From assembly GCA_030295365.1 (NCBI GenBank), contig AP027062.1, positions 702,001 through 766,000 on the forward strand: a stretch of 64,000 bases of DNA, given 5' to 3'. Shown here in pieces: positions 18,051 to 27,449 of this stretch (position 1 is its first letter; every line of letters begins with the position of its first letter). Both the position numbers and the translations under genes were made by a program. Source of the DNA: Candidatus Rickettsia kotlanii. GTDB taxonomy: Bacteria > Pseudomonadota > Alphaproteobacteria > Rickettsiales > Rickettsiaceae. Under the pieces are notes generated by a model, which saw only the letters and a list, made by a program, of their open reading frames with translations, did not search any database and was not told the origin of the DNA.

Positions 18051-18926
18051 TTATAACTCACTGCTAGTTACAAATTTGTAAGAGGTAGTATCACTAAATA
18101 TTCTATGCAATAGTTCATTATTAAGAGTATGGCTGGTTTTGTAGCCTTTAATTGCACTTACAATGTTAGTGCCACTGGTATATAAATCACCGAATAAATC
18201 TAATAGCTTATGGCGAACAAATTCATCTTCATAACGTAAGCCGTTTGGGTTTAAGATTTTGTCCTGCTCATCTATTCCTATAACATTCTCAAATGAGGCA
18301 CCTTGGGCAAGCCCTTTGCTTTTCAAATAATCAACATCTCTTATAAAGCCAAAAGTTCTAGCATCCGCAATATTTTTAGTAAAAGATTCTTGACCCATAA
18401 AACTTAGATTTTGTCTGCCTATAGCTTTACTACTAAAATCAATAGTTAAATCTACTGTCATATGATCGGAAGGAGTACAATATAATTCACAATCTTTATG
18501 AACTACTTTTATATCTTTTAAAATTTTTAGATATTTTTTAGGAGCATTTTGTAATTTTTTTCCTGCACACTCAATCATAAACACGAAAGGTTTACTACTG
18601 CCGTCCATAATTGGTACTTCAGGACCGTCAATTTTAATAATTGCATTATCAATGCTGCATCCCCAAAGTGCTGCCATTAAATGTTCGATTGTTGAAATTT
18701 GAACTTTATGATCATTACTGATAGTGGTAGATAACAAGGTATCAGAAACATTGAAATAGCTAGCTTCAATATAATTATTTTCAGAAGATATATCGGTTCT
18801 AATGAATATAATTCCAGTATTTTCTTTAGCGGGTTCTATAGTTAACTGGGTACGTTTCCCTGAGTGGACCCCGATTCCGTAACAACTAACCAGTTTTAAT
18901 AATGTACTTTGCTGCATTCTAGGCAT
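18051..18926 (-). CDS. lpxC: UDP-3-O-acyl-N-acetylglucosamine deacetylase
   Basis: 291 residues. Zinc enzyme for the committed step of lipid A synthesis. Zinc ligands are His82 in His-Leu-Met-Ala-Ala-Leu and His239/Asp243 in His-Lys-Leu-Leu-Asp, and the catalytic His is His266. The Met-Asp-Gly-Ser-Ser loop is kept. Length is close to the typical 300. It is convergent with the unknown membrane protein gene, with only 8 bases between the stops. Confidence 0.96.
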   Translation of the reverse strand: MPRMQQSTLLKLVSCYGIGVHSGKRTQLTIEPAKENTGIIFIRTDISSENNYIEASYFNVSDTLLSTTISNDHKVQISTIEHLMAALWGCSIDNAIIKIDGPEVPIMDGSSKPFVFMIECAGKKLQNAPKKYLKILKDIKVVHKDCELYCTPSDHMTVDLTIDFSSKAIGRQNLSFMGQESFTKNIADARTFGFIRDVDYLKSKGLAQGASFENVIGIDEQDKILNPNGLRYEDEFVRHKLLDLFGDLYTSGTNIVSAIKGYKTSHTLNNELLHRIFSDTTSYKFVTSSEL

Positions 18927-19012
18927 TGTGAAAATATATTTAAATATTAATATTAAATGCCAAATTATACAAGTTATATTATATTACAGAATATTACACA
19001 TATACTCGATGC

Positions 19013-19108
19013 ACTTCAAAAATTGGCTGCATCATCTTACAAGAGTTGCGATACTTACGTATTTAAGCGCCGCTCCTCACATTGTGGCTTCCTTGCTCTT
19101 TTTGAAGT
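19013..19108. repeat. family E repeat, copy 1
   Basis: About 96 bases bounded by acttcaaaaa and tttttgaagt. Inner text (aaaattggc, then acgtatttaagcgccgctcct) resembles stretches near 60374 and, less closely, 55242-55346. A 95-residue open frame over this and the next element is repeat-derived and not called as a gene. Confidence 0.55.
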
Positions 19109-19129
19109 TGATCTTCGTCTATGTTAGTA

Positions 19130-19277
19130 TAAGACTTCTTGCATCACTTGCTAATAAGGAGAAATTTAAAGGAGACACGGAACGCAGAACCGCAGTGTAC
19201 ACACAAGTAACGTGAGGACTCGAGTACCGGATCGACGTACAAATTACCCTTATTAGCAAGTGATGCAAGAAGTCTTA
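19130..19277. repeat. family D palindromic element with 30-bp perfect inverted repeat
   Basis: A 148-base element. The left arm is 19130-19159 (begins taagacttcttgcatcactt) and the right arm 19248-19277 is its exact reverse complement over 30 bases. The core (ggagacacggaacgcagaac, then gaggactcgagtaccggatc) recurs at 25066-25210 and 26421-26562. It ends one base before the stop codon of the MFS-like gene on the minus strand. The arms could form a strong hairpin downstream of that gene. Confidence 0.9.
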
Positions 19278-20426
19278 TTAAAATTTATATAATGTATACT
19301 TAATAAAATACCAAAAATGATAAGCTACAAAACTACCGACTACGGCAAAAACGGAAAATAAGAAATCACTGCCGTTAATAGTGCCGTAAGGTACATGAGA
19401 TGATAAAGCTCCGGCATATATACCGATACTGCACATTGAAAAATACGAAAATAAAGCTGTTCTAAGTTCGTAATCCCTAAATTTATCAATTAGTATTAAA
19501 ATATTGCAAATATAAATGGATCCTAAACAACTACCGATTAGTATTATATATAATATATTAAGGTTTTTATTAGTCCCATGAAGCGGTAGTAAAATAAAGC
19601 AGACGAGCAGAATTATAGTTAGTAATAAATTAGCCAAATATTTATTTACTTTGCTTAATATATAGCATATAGGAATTATAGAAAAACATATTGCTAGAAA
19701 CATATATTTTAGTATAAGTTTTAAATTAATTAATGCTAATTCTTTCTTTAATGCAAAAGCTTCATAATACCATAATATATCTAAGGTGACATAAGCAACT
19801 ACAAAGCCTGTCAATAATTGTAATTCAATATTTTTTATTAAGGATGAAAATTTGGAATTTAAATTTAATTTATGAGATGTAGGATTATAATGCAGAAATT
19901 CGGTTAGTATATTGATACAATATAACAATGCGCAAATTACTATAGTATTATTTGTCGGTTTTATAAATGGATTTAATAAATCTACTACTAAGTTGCCGCC
20001 CGCCCATAACAATATTATGCAAGCTAAAAAAAAATATTTCTTTTCTTTGCTACTCTCAATAATGCCTAATGTTATAGAAGTGAAATATGAAAATGTTCCA
20101 AAATTAATTACAATAAAATTAATTTTAATTAGAGTATAATTATTTAATAAAATTAGGTTTATTGTACAAATAATTAATAAAGATAAGCTAATTAAAATAA
20201 TTTTTTGATTACTTAACTTATTAATTAACTGTGTTAAGGCAAAGCCTGCGATTATCGAACCTATAAATTTAGTTTGATTTATATGATTTATTTGTTCCCC
20301 GCCTAGATTTTTATTTAGCAGTAAAAAGATTTTAAAATTATAAAAATTTATAGCATTGATACAGGAAAAAATAAATATTCCCAAAAGTGAGAAAAAAATA
20401 GTTTTGTAATCGTTTTTTAAAGTCAT
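19278..20426 (-). CDS. MFS-like multi-pass membrane protein
   Basis: 382 residues with about 11-12 hydrophobic helices and few charged loops, as in a major facilitator transporter. I see no clear MFS signature between helices 2 and 3, so the family is inferred from topology. A Gly-Ser-Cys-Leu-Gly-Ser stretch and an aromatic C terminus are visible. The substrate is unknown. The family D element abuts its stop codon. Upstream, 20427-20828 has no gene on either strand; it is AT-rich and would hold the divergent promoters of this gene and rne. Confidence 0.6.
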   Translation of the reverse strand: MTLKNDYKTIFFSLLGIFIFSCINAINFYNFKIFLLLNKNLGGEQINHINQTKFIGSIIAGFALTQLINKLSNQKIILISLSLLIICTINLILLNNYTLIKINFIVINFGTFSYFTSITLGIIESSKEKKYFFLACIILLWAGGNLVVDLLNPFIKPTNNTIVICALLYCINILTEFLHYNPTSHKLNLNSKFSSLIKNIELQLLTGFVVAYVTLDILWYYEAFALKKELALINLKLILKYMFLAICFSIIPICYILSKVNKYLANLLLTIILLVCFILLPLHGTNKNLNILYIILIGSCLGSIYICNILILIDKFRDYELRTALFSYFSMCSIGIYAGALSSHVPYGTINGSDFLFSVFAVVGSFVAYHFWYFIKYTLYKF

Positions 20427-20828
20427 AAATTAAGTGTTTGCTAAACATAAATACATGGTATATAACTCATAATTATAAAGAGATTCGTAATTCCATTATT
20501 TAAGTATATATGGATAGTTATTGTAGGTTATCAGCTTTTAATCAAGTATGGTAGTCTTATTTATAATTTATATATAATTATTGTTGAATTTTAAAAAAAT
20601 TAATGGATTAAATAATATGAAAATATTTTAATGTAAGAAAAATAATAATAATATATTTTTTAGTATTTTAAAGAGGTGTTATTTGAAGTTTATCTAGAAT
20701 TTCATTTTTGCTCTTTACTCATAGATAAATTATCTATTTTAATAAATTAATACAAGATAAACAATGATTTTTCTTAAGATACAAGCATTATATTAATTAT
20801 TTGTTCTTCAAGTTAGTGAGCAAGATAA

Positions 20829-22901
20829 ATGAATAAAAAGATTATAATTGATGCTAATTTTCCAAGCGAAACAAGAGTAGTTTTATTAGGACAAAGCAAC
20901 AATATAGAGGATATTGAATTTCAAACAACCGTAAGACAACAAAATAAAGGTAACATTTATTTAGCAAAAGTTACAAGAATAGAACCGTCGCTACAAGCTG
21001 TTTTTATAGAGTACGGAATGGATAAAAGCGGTTTTTTACCGTTTAGTGAAATCCATCCTAACTATTACAATTTGCCTCCCTCGGAGAGAAATTTTCCGGT
21101 TAATGCTTTTCCTGAAATAGCTCTTTCAAATATTACGGTTGAGGATGATAAAGAGAAACCGGCCGCTATATATGATTCTTTGATTGATATTGAAGAAATT
21201 GACCTAAAAACCATAGAAGATTTAGTAGAGAGTAAATTCCAGTCAGAACTTAATTTAGAAGCGGCTGATGATATTGAAATGATTCAAAGCGGTACCCCTG
21301 AGTCAAATATTCCGCAATATAAACAATATAAAGTTCAAGAAGTGATAAGCAAAAACCAAATATTATTAGTGCAGGTTACTAAGGAAGAACGAGGAAATAA
21401 GTGCGCCGCTTTTACTACTTATATATCCTTGGCTGGTAAATATTGTGTTTTAATGCCTAATAAAGGTTCGCAAAACGGTATATCGCGTAAAATATCAAAC
21501 GGGGAAGAAAGAAAAAGACTGAAAGATATTTTAAATAAAATAGTAAACGGTGACAAAAATGTTTATAGTGTCATTGTTAGAACCGCAGGTAGAGGAAGTA
21601 GCACCTTAGATTTAAAGAAAGACTATAATTATTTAGTAAGGTTATGGAATAAAATTCGTAAAAGTACTATTAATTTCTCGGCTCCGTGTTTTATTCATGA
21701 GGAAGATAGTATAATACGTAAAACCATACGTGATATGTGTGATCACAATGTTAAAGAGGTGGTAATTCAAGGACAAGAGGGTTATGAAGACGCTTCAAAA
21801 TTTATGCAGGATTTATTACCTTCAGAACTTGCAAAGCTGAAAGAACATAAAAGTAAAACTCCTATATTTACTAAGTTTCAAGTAGAAGAGCAATTAGTTA
21901 AATTATATCAGCCTGTAGTGACGTTACCTTCAGGAGGATATATTGTTATTAATCCTACGGAAGCTCTTATTTCAATTGATGTAAATTCCGGTAAATCAAC
22001 TTCTGAACAAAATATTGAGGAAACGGCACTAAAAACTAATTTAGAAGCAGCAAAAGAAGTAGCAAAACAAGTAAAGCTTAGAGATCTATCAGGTTTGATA
22101 GTTGTTGATTTTATAGACATGAGCGAAACTAAAAATCGTAAAATTATTGAACGATCCTTTAAAGAGTTTTTAAGTCGTGATCGTGCTCGTATACAAACCG
22201 GTAATATTAGTCAGTTTGGACTACTTGAATTCTCAAGGCAGCGATTACGTTCTTCTTTCTTAGAAACTAATTCGGCAATTTGTTCTCATTGTAACGGTAA
22301 AGGAGTCATTAGAGCGAGTGACGCTAATGCTATGTTAATTTTACGTACTATAGAGAATGAAATTTTTGAAGAAAGAATTGATGTAATAAATGTTTTTACC
22401 AATATTGTTTCAGTTATTTATCTACTTAATAATAAACGTGCTGAGATAAAATTTATTGAAGAAAAATATAATATAAAGCTTAATTTTTATTCCGATCCTA
22501 ATGCTACATCAGATAGTTATTCGATTGAAAAAGTGAAGCTGTTGAAGAAAAATAACAATAATATTAATTCTGTTAAGCCAGTAATTCAGAATCATAGTGC
22601 TGATTATACTGAAGAAGAGCTGAAAAAAGAACAGTTACGCAAAAATAAATATAAATGGAAAACAGCTAATAATAGTAATAATACTGCTAATGAAGTAAAA
22701 GATAAGAGTTTAGAGGCAAAAGAATCGGTAGAGCAAACCGTAAGCGTTGTGGAAGAGATGATAGTTGTAGAAAGTAATGCCGGCTTAGAAGAAGCACAAG
22801 CTGCTCCAAAAAAGACAAAACGTAGATATCGCAATAAAACATCAAATAAGAAACGTCCTTCTAATACCGTCGAAGATACGGAAAAGAATGCAGAGTCTTG
22901 A
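20829..22901 (+). CDS. rne: ribonuclease E/G
   Basis: 690 residues. Endoribonuclease that starts mRNA decay and processes rRNA and tRNA. The S1 domain (from about residue 35) is interrupted at about 85-165 by an acidic insertion of the alphaproteobacterial kind. The DNase I-like domain has Val-Val-Asp-Phe-Ile-Asp-Met and Ser-Ile-Asp-Val-Asn-Ser-Gly, which hold the metal-binding aspartates. The Cys-Ser-His-Cys Zn-link follows. The C-terminal 110 residues are low-complexity, acidic then very basic, resembling a short RNase E scaffold arm. RppH at 0.3 kb would supply its 5'-monophosphate substrates. Confidence 0.93.
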   Translation: MNKKIIIDANFPSETRVVLLGQSNNIEDIEFQTTVRQQNKGNIYLAKVTRIEPSLQAVFIEYGMDKSGFLPFSEIHPNYYNLPPSERNFPVNAFPEIALSNITVEDDKEKPAAIYDSLIDIEEIDLKTIEDLVESKFQSELNLEAADDIEMIQSGTPESNIPQYKQYKVQEVISKNQILLVQVTKEERGNKCAAFTTYISLAGKYCVLMPNKGSQNGISRKISNGEERKRLKDILNKIVNGDKNVYSVIVRTAGRGSSTLDLKKDYNYLVRLWNKIRKSTINFSAPCFIHEEDSIIRKTIRDMCDHNVKEVVIQGQEGYEDASKFMQDLLPSELAKLKEHKSKTPIFTKFQVEEQLVKLYQPVVTLPSGGYIVINPTEALISIDVNSGKSTSEQNIEETALKTNLEAAKEVAKQVKLRDLSGLIVVDFIDMSETKNRKIIERSFKEFLSRDRARIQTGNISQFGLLEFSRQRLRSSFLETNSAICSHCNGKGVIRASDANAMLILRTIENEIFEERIDVINVFTNIVSVIYLLNNKRAEIKFIEEKYNIKLNFYSDPNATSDSYSIEKVKLLKKNNNNINSVKPVIQNHSADYTEEELKKEQLRKNKYKWKTANNSNNTANEVKDKSLEAKESVEQTVSVVEEMIVVESNAGLEEAQAAPKKTKRRYRNKTSNKKRPSNTVEDTEKNAES

Positions 22902-22918
22902 TTTGAGGGCTATAATAT

Positions 22919-23101
22919 GTCATCCCTGCGAAAGCAGGAATCCAGTAATCCTTAATGTCATCCCGTGGTTTGACCATGGGGTCCATAAAAATAATAAAAA
23001 ATACTAATATTATTAGTATTTTTAGCTAGATCCCGCGATCAAGTCGCGGGATGATAAATGATAAACCTATCCACGCAACAAGGCCTACGCGGGGATGACA
23101 T
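22919..23101. repeat. family B repeat with a family C element nested inside
   Basis: Family B ends are at 22919 (gtcatccctgcgaaagcagg) and 23101 (ggcctacgcggggatgacat). Inside, 22957-23054 is a complete family C element, opening gtcatcccgtggtttgacca and closing cgatcaagtcgcgggatgat around an AT-rich centre. Removing the C element restores a more normal B length, so C is the later arrival. Confidence 0.8.
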
Positions 23102-23144
23102 AGTAATACCGTAATGACGTAAAAAATATAAACTTAAAATAAAA

Positions 23145-24158
23145 GTGCAGAAAAGTTTAATTACAAAATGGTTGTGTATAAGTTGTATAATGGTCATAAC
23201 GACGATTGTTATAGGGGGGATAACAAGGCTTACCGGTTCTGGTTTATCTATAGTTGAGTGGCGTCCGGTAACCGGTATTTTGCCGCCTTTTAGTTTTGAA
23301 AGTTGGCAAGCGGAATTTGCTAAATATAAAGCTTTTCCTGAATATAACTCCGTTAATTACGGAATTACTTTATCACAGTTTAAGTTTATTTATCTGTTAG
23401 AGTTTATACATCGACTACTCGGTAGAATTACAGCTTTAATATATATTGTACCTTTAATATATTTTTATTTTAAAGATGTTATAAGAAATCGTGACATGAT
23501 ACCTTATATAATTGCTTTGTTGTTATTTTGCATACAAGGCTTTATGGGGTGGTATATGGTTAAAAGCGGCTTGTTGAATAGCCCGTATGTTAGTCATTTT
23601 CGACTTGCTGTTCATTTAATTATCGCCGTAATTATTTATCACATACTTTTTTATCAACTAATAAAAAATTGTTATGATATTTTGTTAATCCCGTCACAAA
23701 TAGATTTTAAATTACCATTAATATTTTCCGGTATTGCTATTACTGTAGTATATGTGCAAATTTTTTTAGGTGCTTTAGTTGCAGGGCTTGATGCAGGGCT
23801 GATATATAATAGTTTTCCGCTAATGGATGATAGCTTTATCCCGATGGAGATAAAAGATAATTTCTTTGATCTTAAAAATTGGTATGATCCGGTTTTTATA
23901 CAATTCATACATCGTTTAGGCGGTTATAGCGTATTTTCGGTTGTTGTAGTTTTGATAATTTGCTTGTTAAAAATAGAACGTCCAAAATTAAAGAAGATAG
24001 TGTATTTTCTAATGATTGCATTATTGATGCAGGTATCTACCGGAATAATTACTCTTTTATACTCTGTACCTATAATAATTGCCTCTATACATCAGCTTTT
24101 TGCTATAATCCTTTTATCTATAATAATTTGGTGTTATTTTTTAATAAAAAGTTCCTAA
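23145..24158 (+). CDS. ctaA: haem A synthase (COX15/CtaA)
   Basis: 337 residues from a GTG start at 23145, integral membrane with about eight helices. Converts haem O to haem A for cytochrome aa3 oxidase. Family motifs are Thr-Arg-Leu-Thr-Gly-Ser-Gly-Leu-Ser-Ile and Glu-Phe-Ile-His-Arg-Leu-Leu-Gly-Arg, the second His pair (Phe-Arg-Leu-Ala-Val-His) and Phe-Ile-His-Arg-Leu-Gly-Gly. It is the longer alphaproteobacterial/mitochondrial type. Twelve bases separate it from rluC. Confidence 0.94.
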   Translation: MQKSLITKWLCISCIMVITTIVIGGITRLTGSGLSIVEWRPVTGILPPFSFESWQAEFAKYKAFPEYNSVNYGITLSQFKFIYLLEFIHRLLGRITALIYIVPLIYFYFKDVIRNRDMIPYIIALLLFCIQGFMGWYMVKSGLLNSPYVSHFRLAVHLIIAVIIYHILFYQLIKNCYDILLIPSQIDFKLPLIFSGIAITVVYVQIFLGALVAGLDAGLIYNSFPLMDDSFIPMEIKDNFFDLKNWYDPVFIQFIHRLGGYSVFSVVVVLIICLLKIERPKLKKIVYFLMIALLMQVSTGIITLLYSVPIIIASIHQLFAIILLSIIIWCYFLIKSS

Positions 24159-24170
24159 TTTATTAAAAAT

Positions 24171-25082
24171 ATGATCATCGATGTCAATACTCCTATTTCT
24201 TCTAGATTAGATAAATATTTAAAACGTCTATATCCCTTATTGACTCAAGGAGTGATAGAGAAAGCATTACGTCAAAAACAAATTACCGTTAATGCTCAGA
24301 AAGCAGAAGCGAGTTTAAGAGTAAAGGGCGGCGATAAAATTTTTATTAACGATAAGTTTAATGTACCTGTTAAGCAACCTGAAAAATTAGTTTTTACCAA
24401 CGCTGAAATTAAGCTAGCGAAGAAAATTACTACTGATTATTTGATATATGCAGATGATAATTTAATAGCTATAAATAAACCTGCAGGTCTTGCTACTCAA
24501 GGCGGCAGTAAAATCAATTTATCTATTGACTCTGCATTAAAATATTTGAATTATAAAGGTGCTGATTTTAAGCTAGTACATAGATTAGATAAAGAAACAA
24601 GCGGTTTGCTCTTAATAGTCAAAAATTATTTAAGTAGTGTAAAACTTCATGATGCTTTTAAAGAAAAATTGGTTGTAAAAACATATTTTGCTGTAACCTA
24701 TGGGAAGCCAATTAAAAATGTAGGCGAAGTAAGAAGTAATATAGAAAAGAGTAAAGGAAGTACACCTAAAATTACTGAGATTGATAGTAAAAATGGTAAA
24801 CTTGCCATTACTTATTATAAAGTACTTAAATCACTTGATAATAATTTATTTTTAATTGAATTTACGCCGGTTACAGGTAGAATGCATCAATTAAGGTTGC
24901 ATGCTAAGTTATTAGGTTGTCCGATACTTGGAGATGATAAATATGGTAATAAAGAAATAATGCCGTATAGTAAATATATGTTCTTGCATGCTAATAATAT
25001 ATGTTTATCTGAACAAATTTTTGGTCAAGAGATTAAGTTAGAAGCAAAATTACCGTTTTATTTTAATAGACGTCTTACATAA
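24171..25082 (+). CDS. rluC: 23S rRNA pseudouridine synthase RluC
   Basis: 303 residues. An N-terminal S4 RNA-binding domain (about 10-75) is followed by the RluA-family catalytic domain. The catalytic Asp140 sits in His-Arg-Leu-Asp-Lys-Glu-Thr-Ser-Gly, and Gly-Arg-Met-His-Gln-Leu-Arg-Leu-His is intact. RluC modifies positions 955, 2504 and 2580 of E. coli 23S rRNA; the choice of RluC over RluD is by resemblance. The last five or six codons fall in the left arm of a family D element, so the C terminus is repeat-derived. Confidence 0.88.
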   Translation: MIIDVNTPISSRLDKYLKRLYPLLTQGVIEKALRQKQITVNAQKAEASLRVKGGDKIFINDKFNVPVKQPEKLVFTNAEIKLAKKITTDYLIYADDNLIAINKPAGLATQGGSKINLSIDSALKYLNYKGADFKLVHRLDKETSGLLLIVKNYLSSVKLHDAFKEKLVVKTYFAVTYGKPIKNVGEVRSNIEKSKGSTPKITEIDSKNGKLAITYYKVLKSLDNNLFLIEFTPVTGRMHQLRLHAKLLGCPILGDDKYGNKEIMPYSKYMFLHANNICLSEQIFGQEIKLEAKLPFYFNRRLT

Positions 25083-25210
25083 CTTGCTTCTAAAGGTAAT
25101 TTGTACGTCGATCCGGTACTCGAGTCCTCATGTCAAGTGTATGCTGTGGTTCTGCGTCCCGTGTCTCCTTCAAATTTTTCTTTATTAGCTGCGTTATGTA
25201 AGACGTCTAT
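25066..25210. repeat. family D palindromic element, inverted orientation
   Basis: A 145-base element with an 18-base perfect inverted repeat (25066-25083 and 25193-25210, tgttatgtaagacgt type). Its core is the reverse complement of the core at 19130-19277 (gatccggtactcgagtcctc, then gttctgcgtcccgtgtctcc). The outer arms differ in sequence from the other copies but each pairs with its own partner. The left end overlaps the rluC stop region. Confidence 0.88.
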
Positions 25211-25236
25211 TGATAAGTTTGTGGAGTGTTGCAGTT

Positions 25237-26418
25237 ATGATTCATAGATATTTTTTGTTACTGCTTTTTTTTATTACTAATTGTATTGATTGTTTTGCAG
25301 ATATACAGCAAAAAATCAATGAAGCAGAAAAAGAATATATAAGTAATAGATTTTTAAATGCCGTTTTTATGTTTGCCGATGATTATAAACCTTTATTAAC
25401 CGGTGCTAAAGGGATTTTTGCTTTAAATGGTGAGCAATTAAAAGCAAATGAAATGATGCCTATTGTTTCTGCTACAAAGCCTTTTACAGCAGCTGGAATC
25501 TTAAAATTACAAGAACAGGCATTATTAAATATTAACGATAAAATTTATAAATATCTTGAGCCGGAAATGTGGGGTGGGAAAGTGCCGGATTGGGCATATA
25601 AAATATCTATCCATAATTTATTAACGCATAGTAGCGGTATTACTGAATATTTTAGTTTTGTTAAACTTGATTTAAATATGCCTAAGAAAGAGATCCACAA
25701 GAAAATATTACAATTTGTTTCTTCTAAGCCTTTAGAAATATCTATAGGGAAAAAATTTAAATACAGTAATACTAATTTTGTTATACTCGGTATGATTATA
25801 GAAAAGGTAGCTAAAAAAGATTTAGCTAACTTTTTTTATGATGAATTTTTTAAACCGCTTAATATGAAATCTACTAGTTTTGCTTCATATAGTGAAGCCG
25901 CTAGAATCCAAAAAAACGTTATTAGTTCTAATTATCCAGTAAGATATTTTTTAACGCCTAATAATAGTAATAAACCTATATTTACTCCTGTAACTGCTGA
26001 TTTTTTAGCAGTGCCTTGTGCTGACGGTGGTATAATATCAACACCGGTTGATCTTATTAGATGGTATAGGGCATTAAATGAGGAGAAAATTCTTTCTAAG
26101 AAGTCGTATAAACTTATGACTACTAAATATTTTTTAGCAAAAGATATAGAAGGGCGTAAGTCTTATATGGGTTACGGTATTTTTCTTACTGATCTTGATT
26201 CTAAGCGTTTAATGATTCATTATACGGGAAAAGCCCTTGGAATACAAAGTGAAGCAGGATATGTTTTGCCTGATAATCTTTATTTTGCTATACTCAGTAA
26301 TACTATGATAAAAATTCCTGAAGAAGAAAAAAATAAAATTGACATGAAAAATCCTTTAAATCAACTTGGAATAATTTATTTTAGAGATGCAATAATAGGG
26401 GCAGCTATAAAAAATTAA
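25237..26418 (+). CDS. exported serine hydrolase, beta-lactamase class C / PBP4* family
   Basis: 393 residues from the ATG at 25237; an in-frame TTG at 25210 lies at the edge of the repeat. A signal peptide (Phe-Leu-Leu-Leu-Leu-Phe-Phe core) ends near Cys-Phe-Ala. Active site motifs are Ser78-Ala-Thr-Lys81 (SxxK), Tyr176-Ser-Asn (YxN) and His-Tyr-Thr-Gly near 330 (replacing KTG, as in esterase-like members). It should act in the periplasm on D-Ala peptides or esters; substrate unknown. A family D element separates it from xthA. Confidence 0.85.
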   Translation: MIHRYFLLLLFFITNCIDCFADIQQKINEAEKEYISNRFLNAVFMFADDYKPLLTGAKGIFALNGEQLKANEMMPIVSATKPFTAAGILKLQEQALLNINDKIYKYLEPEMWGGKVPDWAYKISIHNLLTHSSGITEYFSFVKLDLNMPKKEIHKKILQFVSSKPLEISIGKKFKYSNTNFVILGMIIEKVAKKDLANFFYDEFFKPLNMKSTSFASYSEAARIQKNVISSNYPVRYFLTPNNSNKPIFTPVTADFLAVPCADGGIISTPVDLIRWYRALNEEKILSKKSYKLMTTKYFLAKDIEGRKSYMGYGIFLTDLDSKRLMIHYTGKALGIQSEAGYVLPDNLYFAILSNTMIKIPEEEKNKIDMKNPLNQLGIIYFRDAIIGAAIKN

Positions 26419-26420
26419 AT

Positions 26421-26562
26421 AGACTTGTTGTATAACCTATCTTATAAAGAGGAATTTGAAAGAAATACGAAATGCAGTACCACAGCGTACACTTGTACGT
26501 GAGGATGCGAGTACCAGATTGACATACAAATTACCTTTAGAAGGAGGTTATATAACAAGTCT
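26421..26562. repeat. family D palindromic element between serine hydrolase and xthA
   Basis: A 142-base element starting two bases after the serine hydrolase stop and ending one base before the xthA ATG at 26564. The arms (26421-26438 agacttgttgtataacct; 26545-26562) pair with one mismatch. The core matches the other D copies, though some CG pairs have changed. It is open in frame with xthA, giving a TTG at 26456, but the ATG is preferred. The right arm contains aggaggtt, which could act as a distant ribosome binding site. Confidence 0.87.
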
Positions 26563-26563
26563 C

Positions 26564-27391
26564 ATGAAGATAGTTACTTGGAATATTAATTCATTGCGTC
26601 TACGGATCGATTTATTGAGAAAATTAGCATATGAACATCAGCCGGATATTATTTTACTTCAAGAAACAAAGGTAGCTGATTCATTATTTCCTCTTGAAGT
26701 TATTAAAAATATAGGCTATGAACATGTAATATATTCAGGGCAGAAATCATATAACGGTGTTGCTATTATTTCAAAATTTCCTTTGAATAATGTTTTTTCA
26801 TTGGAGTTATATAATAGTGATAAAAGGCATATAGCAGCTATAGTTAATGATATAGAAATACATAATTTTTATGTTCCTGCCGGCGGTGATATACCTGATA
26901 TCGAGGTAAGTACAAAATTTAAGCATAAGCTCGAATATGTAAGATTAATGCAGGAATGGTTAACGACTAACCGTACTAAAAACGATAAAATGATTATTGC
27001 CGGAGACTTGAACATTGCTCCGCATGAACATGATGTATGGTCTAGTAAACAGTTGCGAAATGTTATCAGCCATACCGACATTGAACGCTCGTTATTGGTA
27101 GAGCTACAAAATGTGTTAGGTTTTATTGATACTAGCAGACATTTCGTATCGCTTGACGAAAAATTTTATACTTGGTGGAGTTATAAAAATATAGATTGGA
27201 AAAAATCTAACAGAGGTAGAAAGCTTGATCATATTTGGGTTAGTGATAATTTAAAAGGTGCATTATTTTCTATGCATTTACTATTAGAAGCACGTGATTG
27301 GTCTTCACCTTCGGATCATGTACCATATTTTGTGACTTTTAATTTACAGATGTTACACCGTGGCTTGACCACGGGGGCCAGTTCAAAATAA
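26564..27391 (+). CDS. xthA: exodeoxyribonuclease III / AP endonuclease
   Basis: 275 residues from the ATG at 26564, where the family start Met-Lys-Ile-Val-Thr-Trp-Asn-Ile-Asn-Ser lies. Base excision repair enzyme that cuts at abasic sites. The metal-binding Glu is in Leu-Leu-Gln-Glu-Thr-Lys, with Gly-Asp-Leu-Asn-Ile-Ala, Leu-Asp-His-Ile-Trp-Val and the catalytic Ser-Asp-His in the order expected. The last 13 residues (Met-Leu-His-Arg-Gly-Leu-Thr-Thr-Gly-Ala) are encoded by a family C repeat. The gene is thus bracketed by D upstream and C at its 3' end. Confidence 0.94.
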   Translation: MKIVTWNINSLRLRIDLLRKLAYEHQPDIILLQETKVADSLFPLEVIKNIGYEHVIYSGQKSYNGVAIISKFPLNNVFSLELYNSDKRHIAAIVNDIEIHNFYVPAGGDIPDIEVSTKFKHKLEYVRLMQEWLTTNRTKNDKMIIAGDLNIAPHEHDVWSSKQLRNVISHTDIERSLLVELQNVLGFIDTSRHFVSLDEKFYTWWSYKNIDWKKSNRGRKLDHIWVSDNLKGALFSMHLLLEARDWSSPSDHVPYFVTFNLQMLHRGLTTGASSK

Positions 27392-27429
27392 AAAAAGACT
27401 GGATCCCGTGGTCAAGCTACGGGATGACA
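27352..27429. repeat. family C repeat forming the xthA 3' end
   Basis: About 78 bases with arms gttacaccgtggcttgacca and ggtcaagctacgggatgaca around cagttcaaaataaaaaaaga. It supplies the last codons and stop of xthA and ends about 20 bases before pdhA. Confidence 0.83.
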
Positions 27430-27449
27430 ATAGTCTTAAGGAGTAATTA

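Noticed and set aside
18928-19215. 95-residue frame after lpxC
   Set aside because: It covers a family E and part of a family D repeat; the protein is repeat sequence translated.
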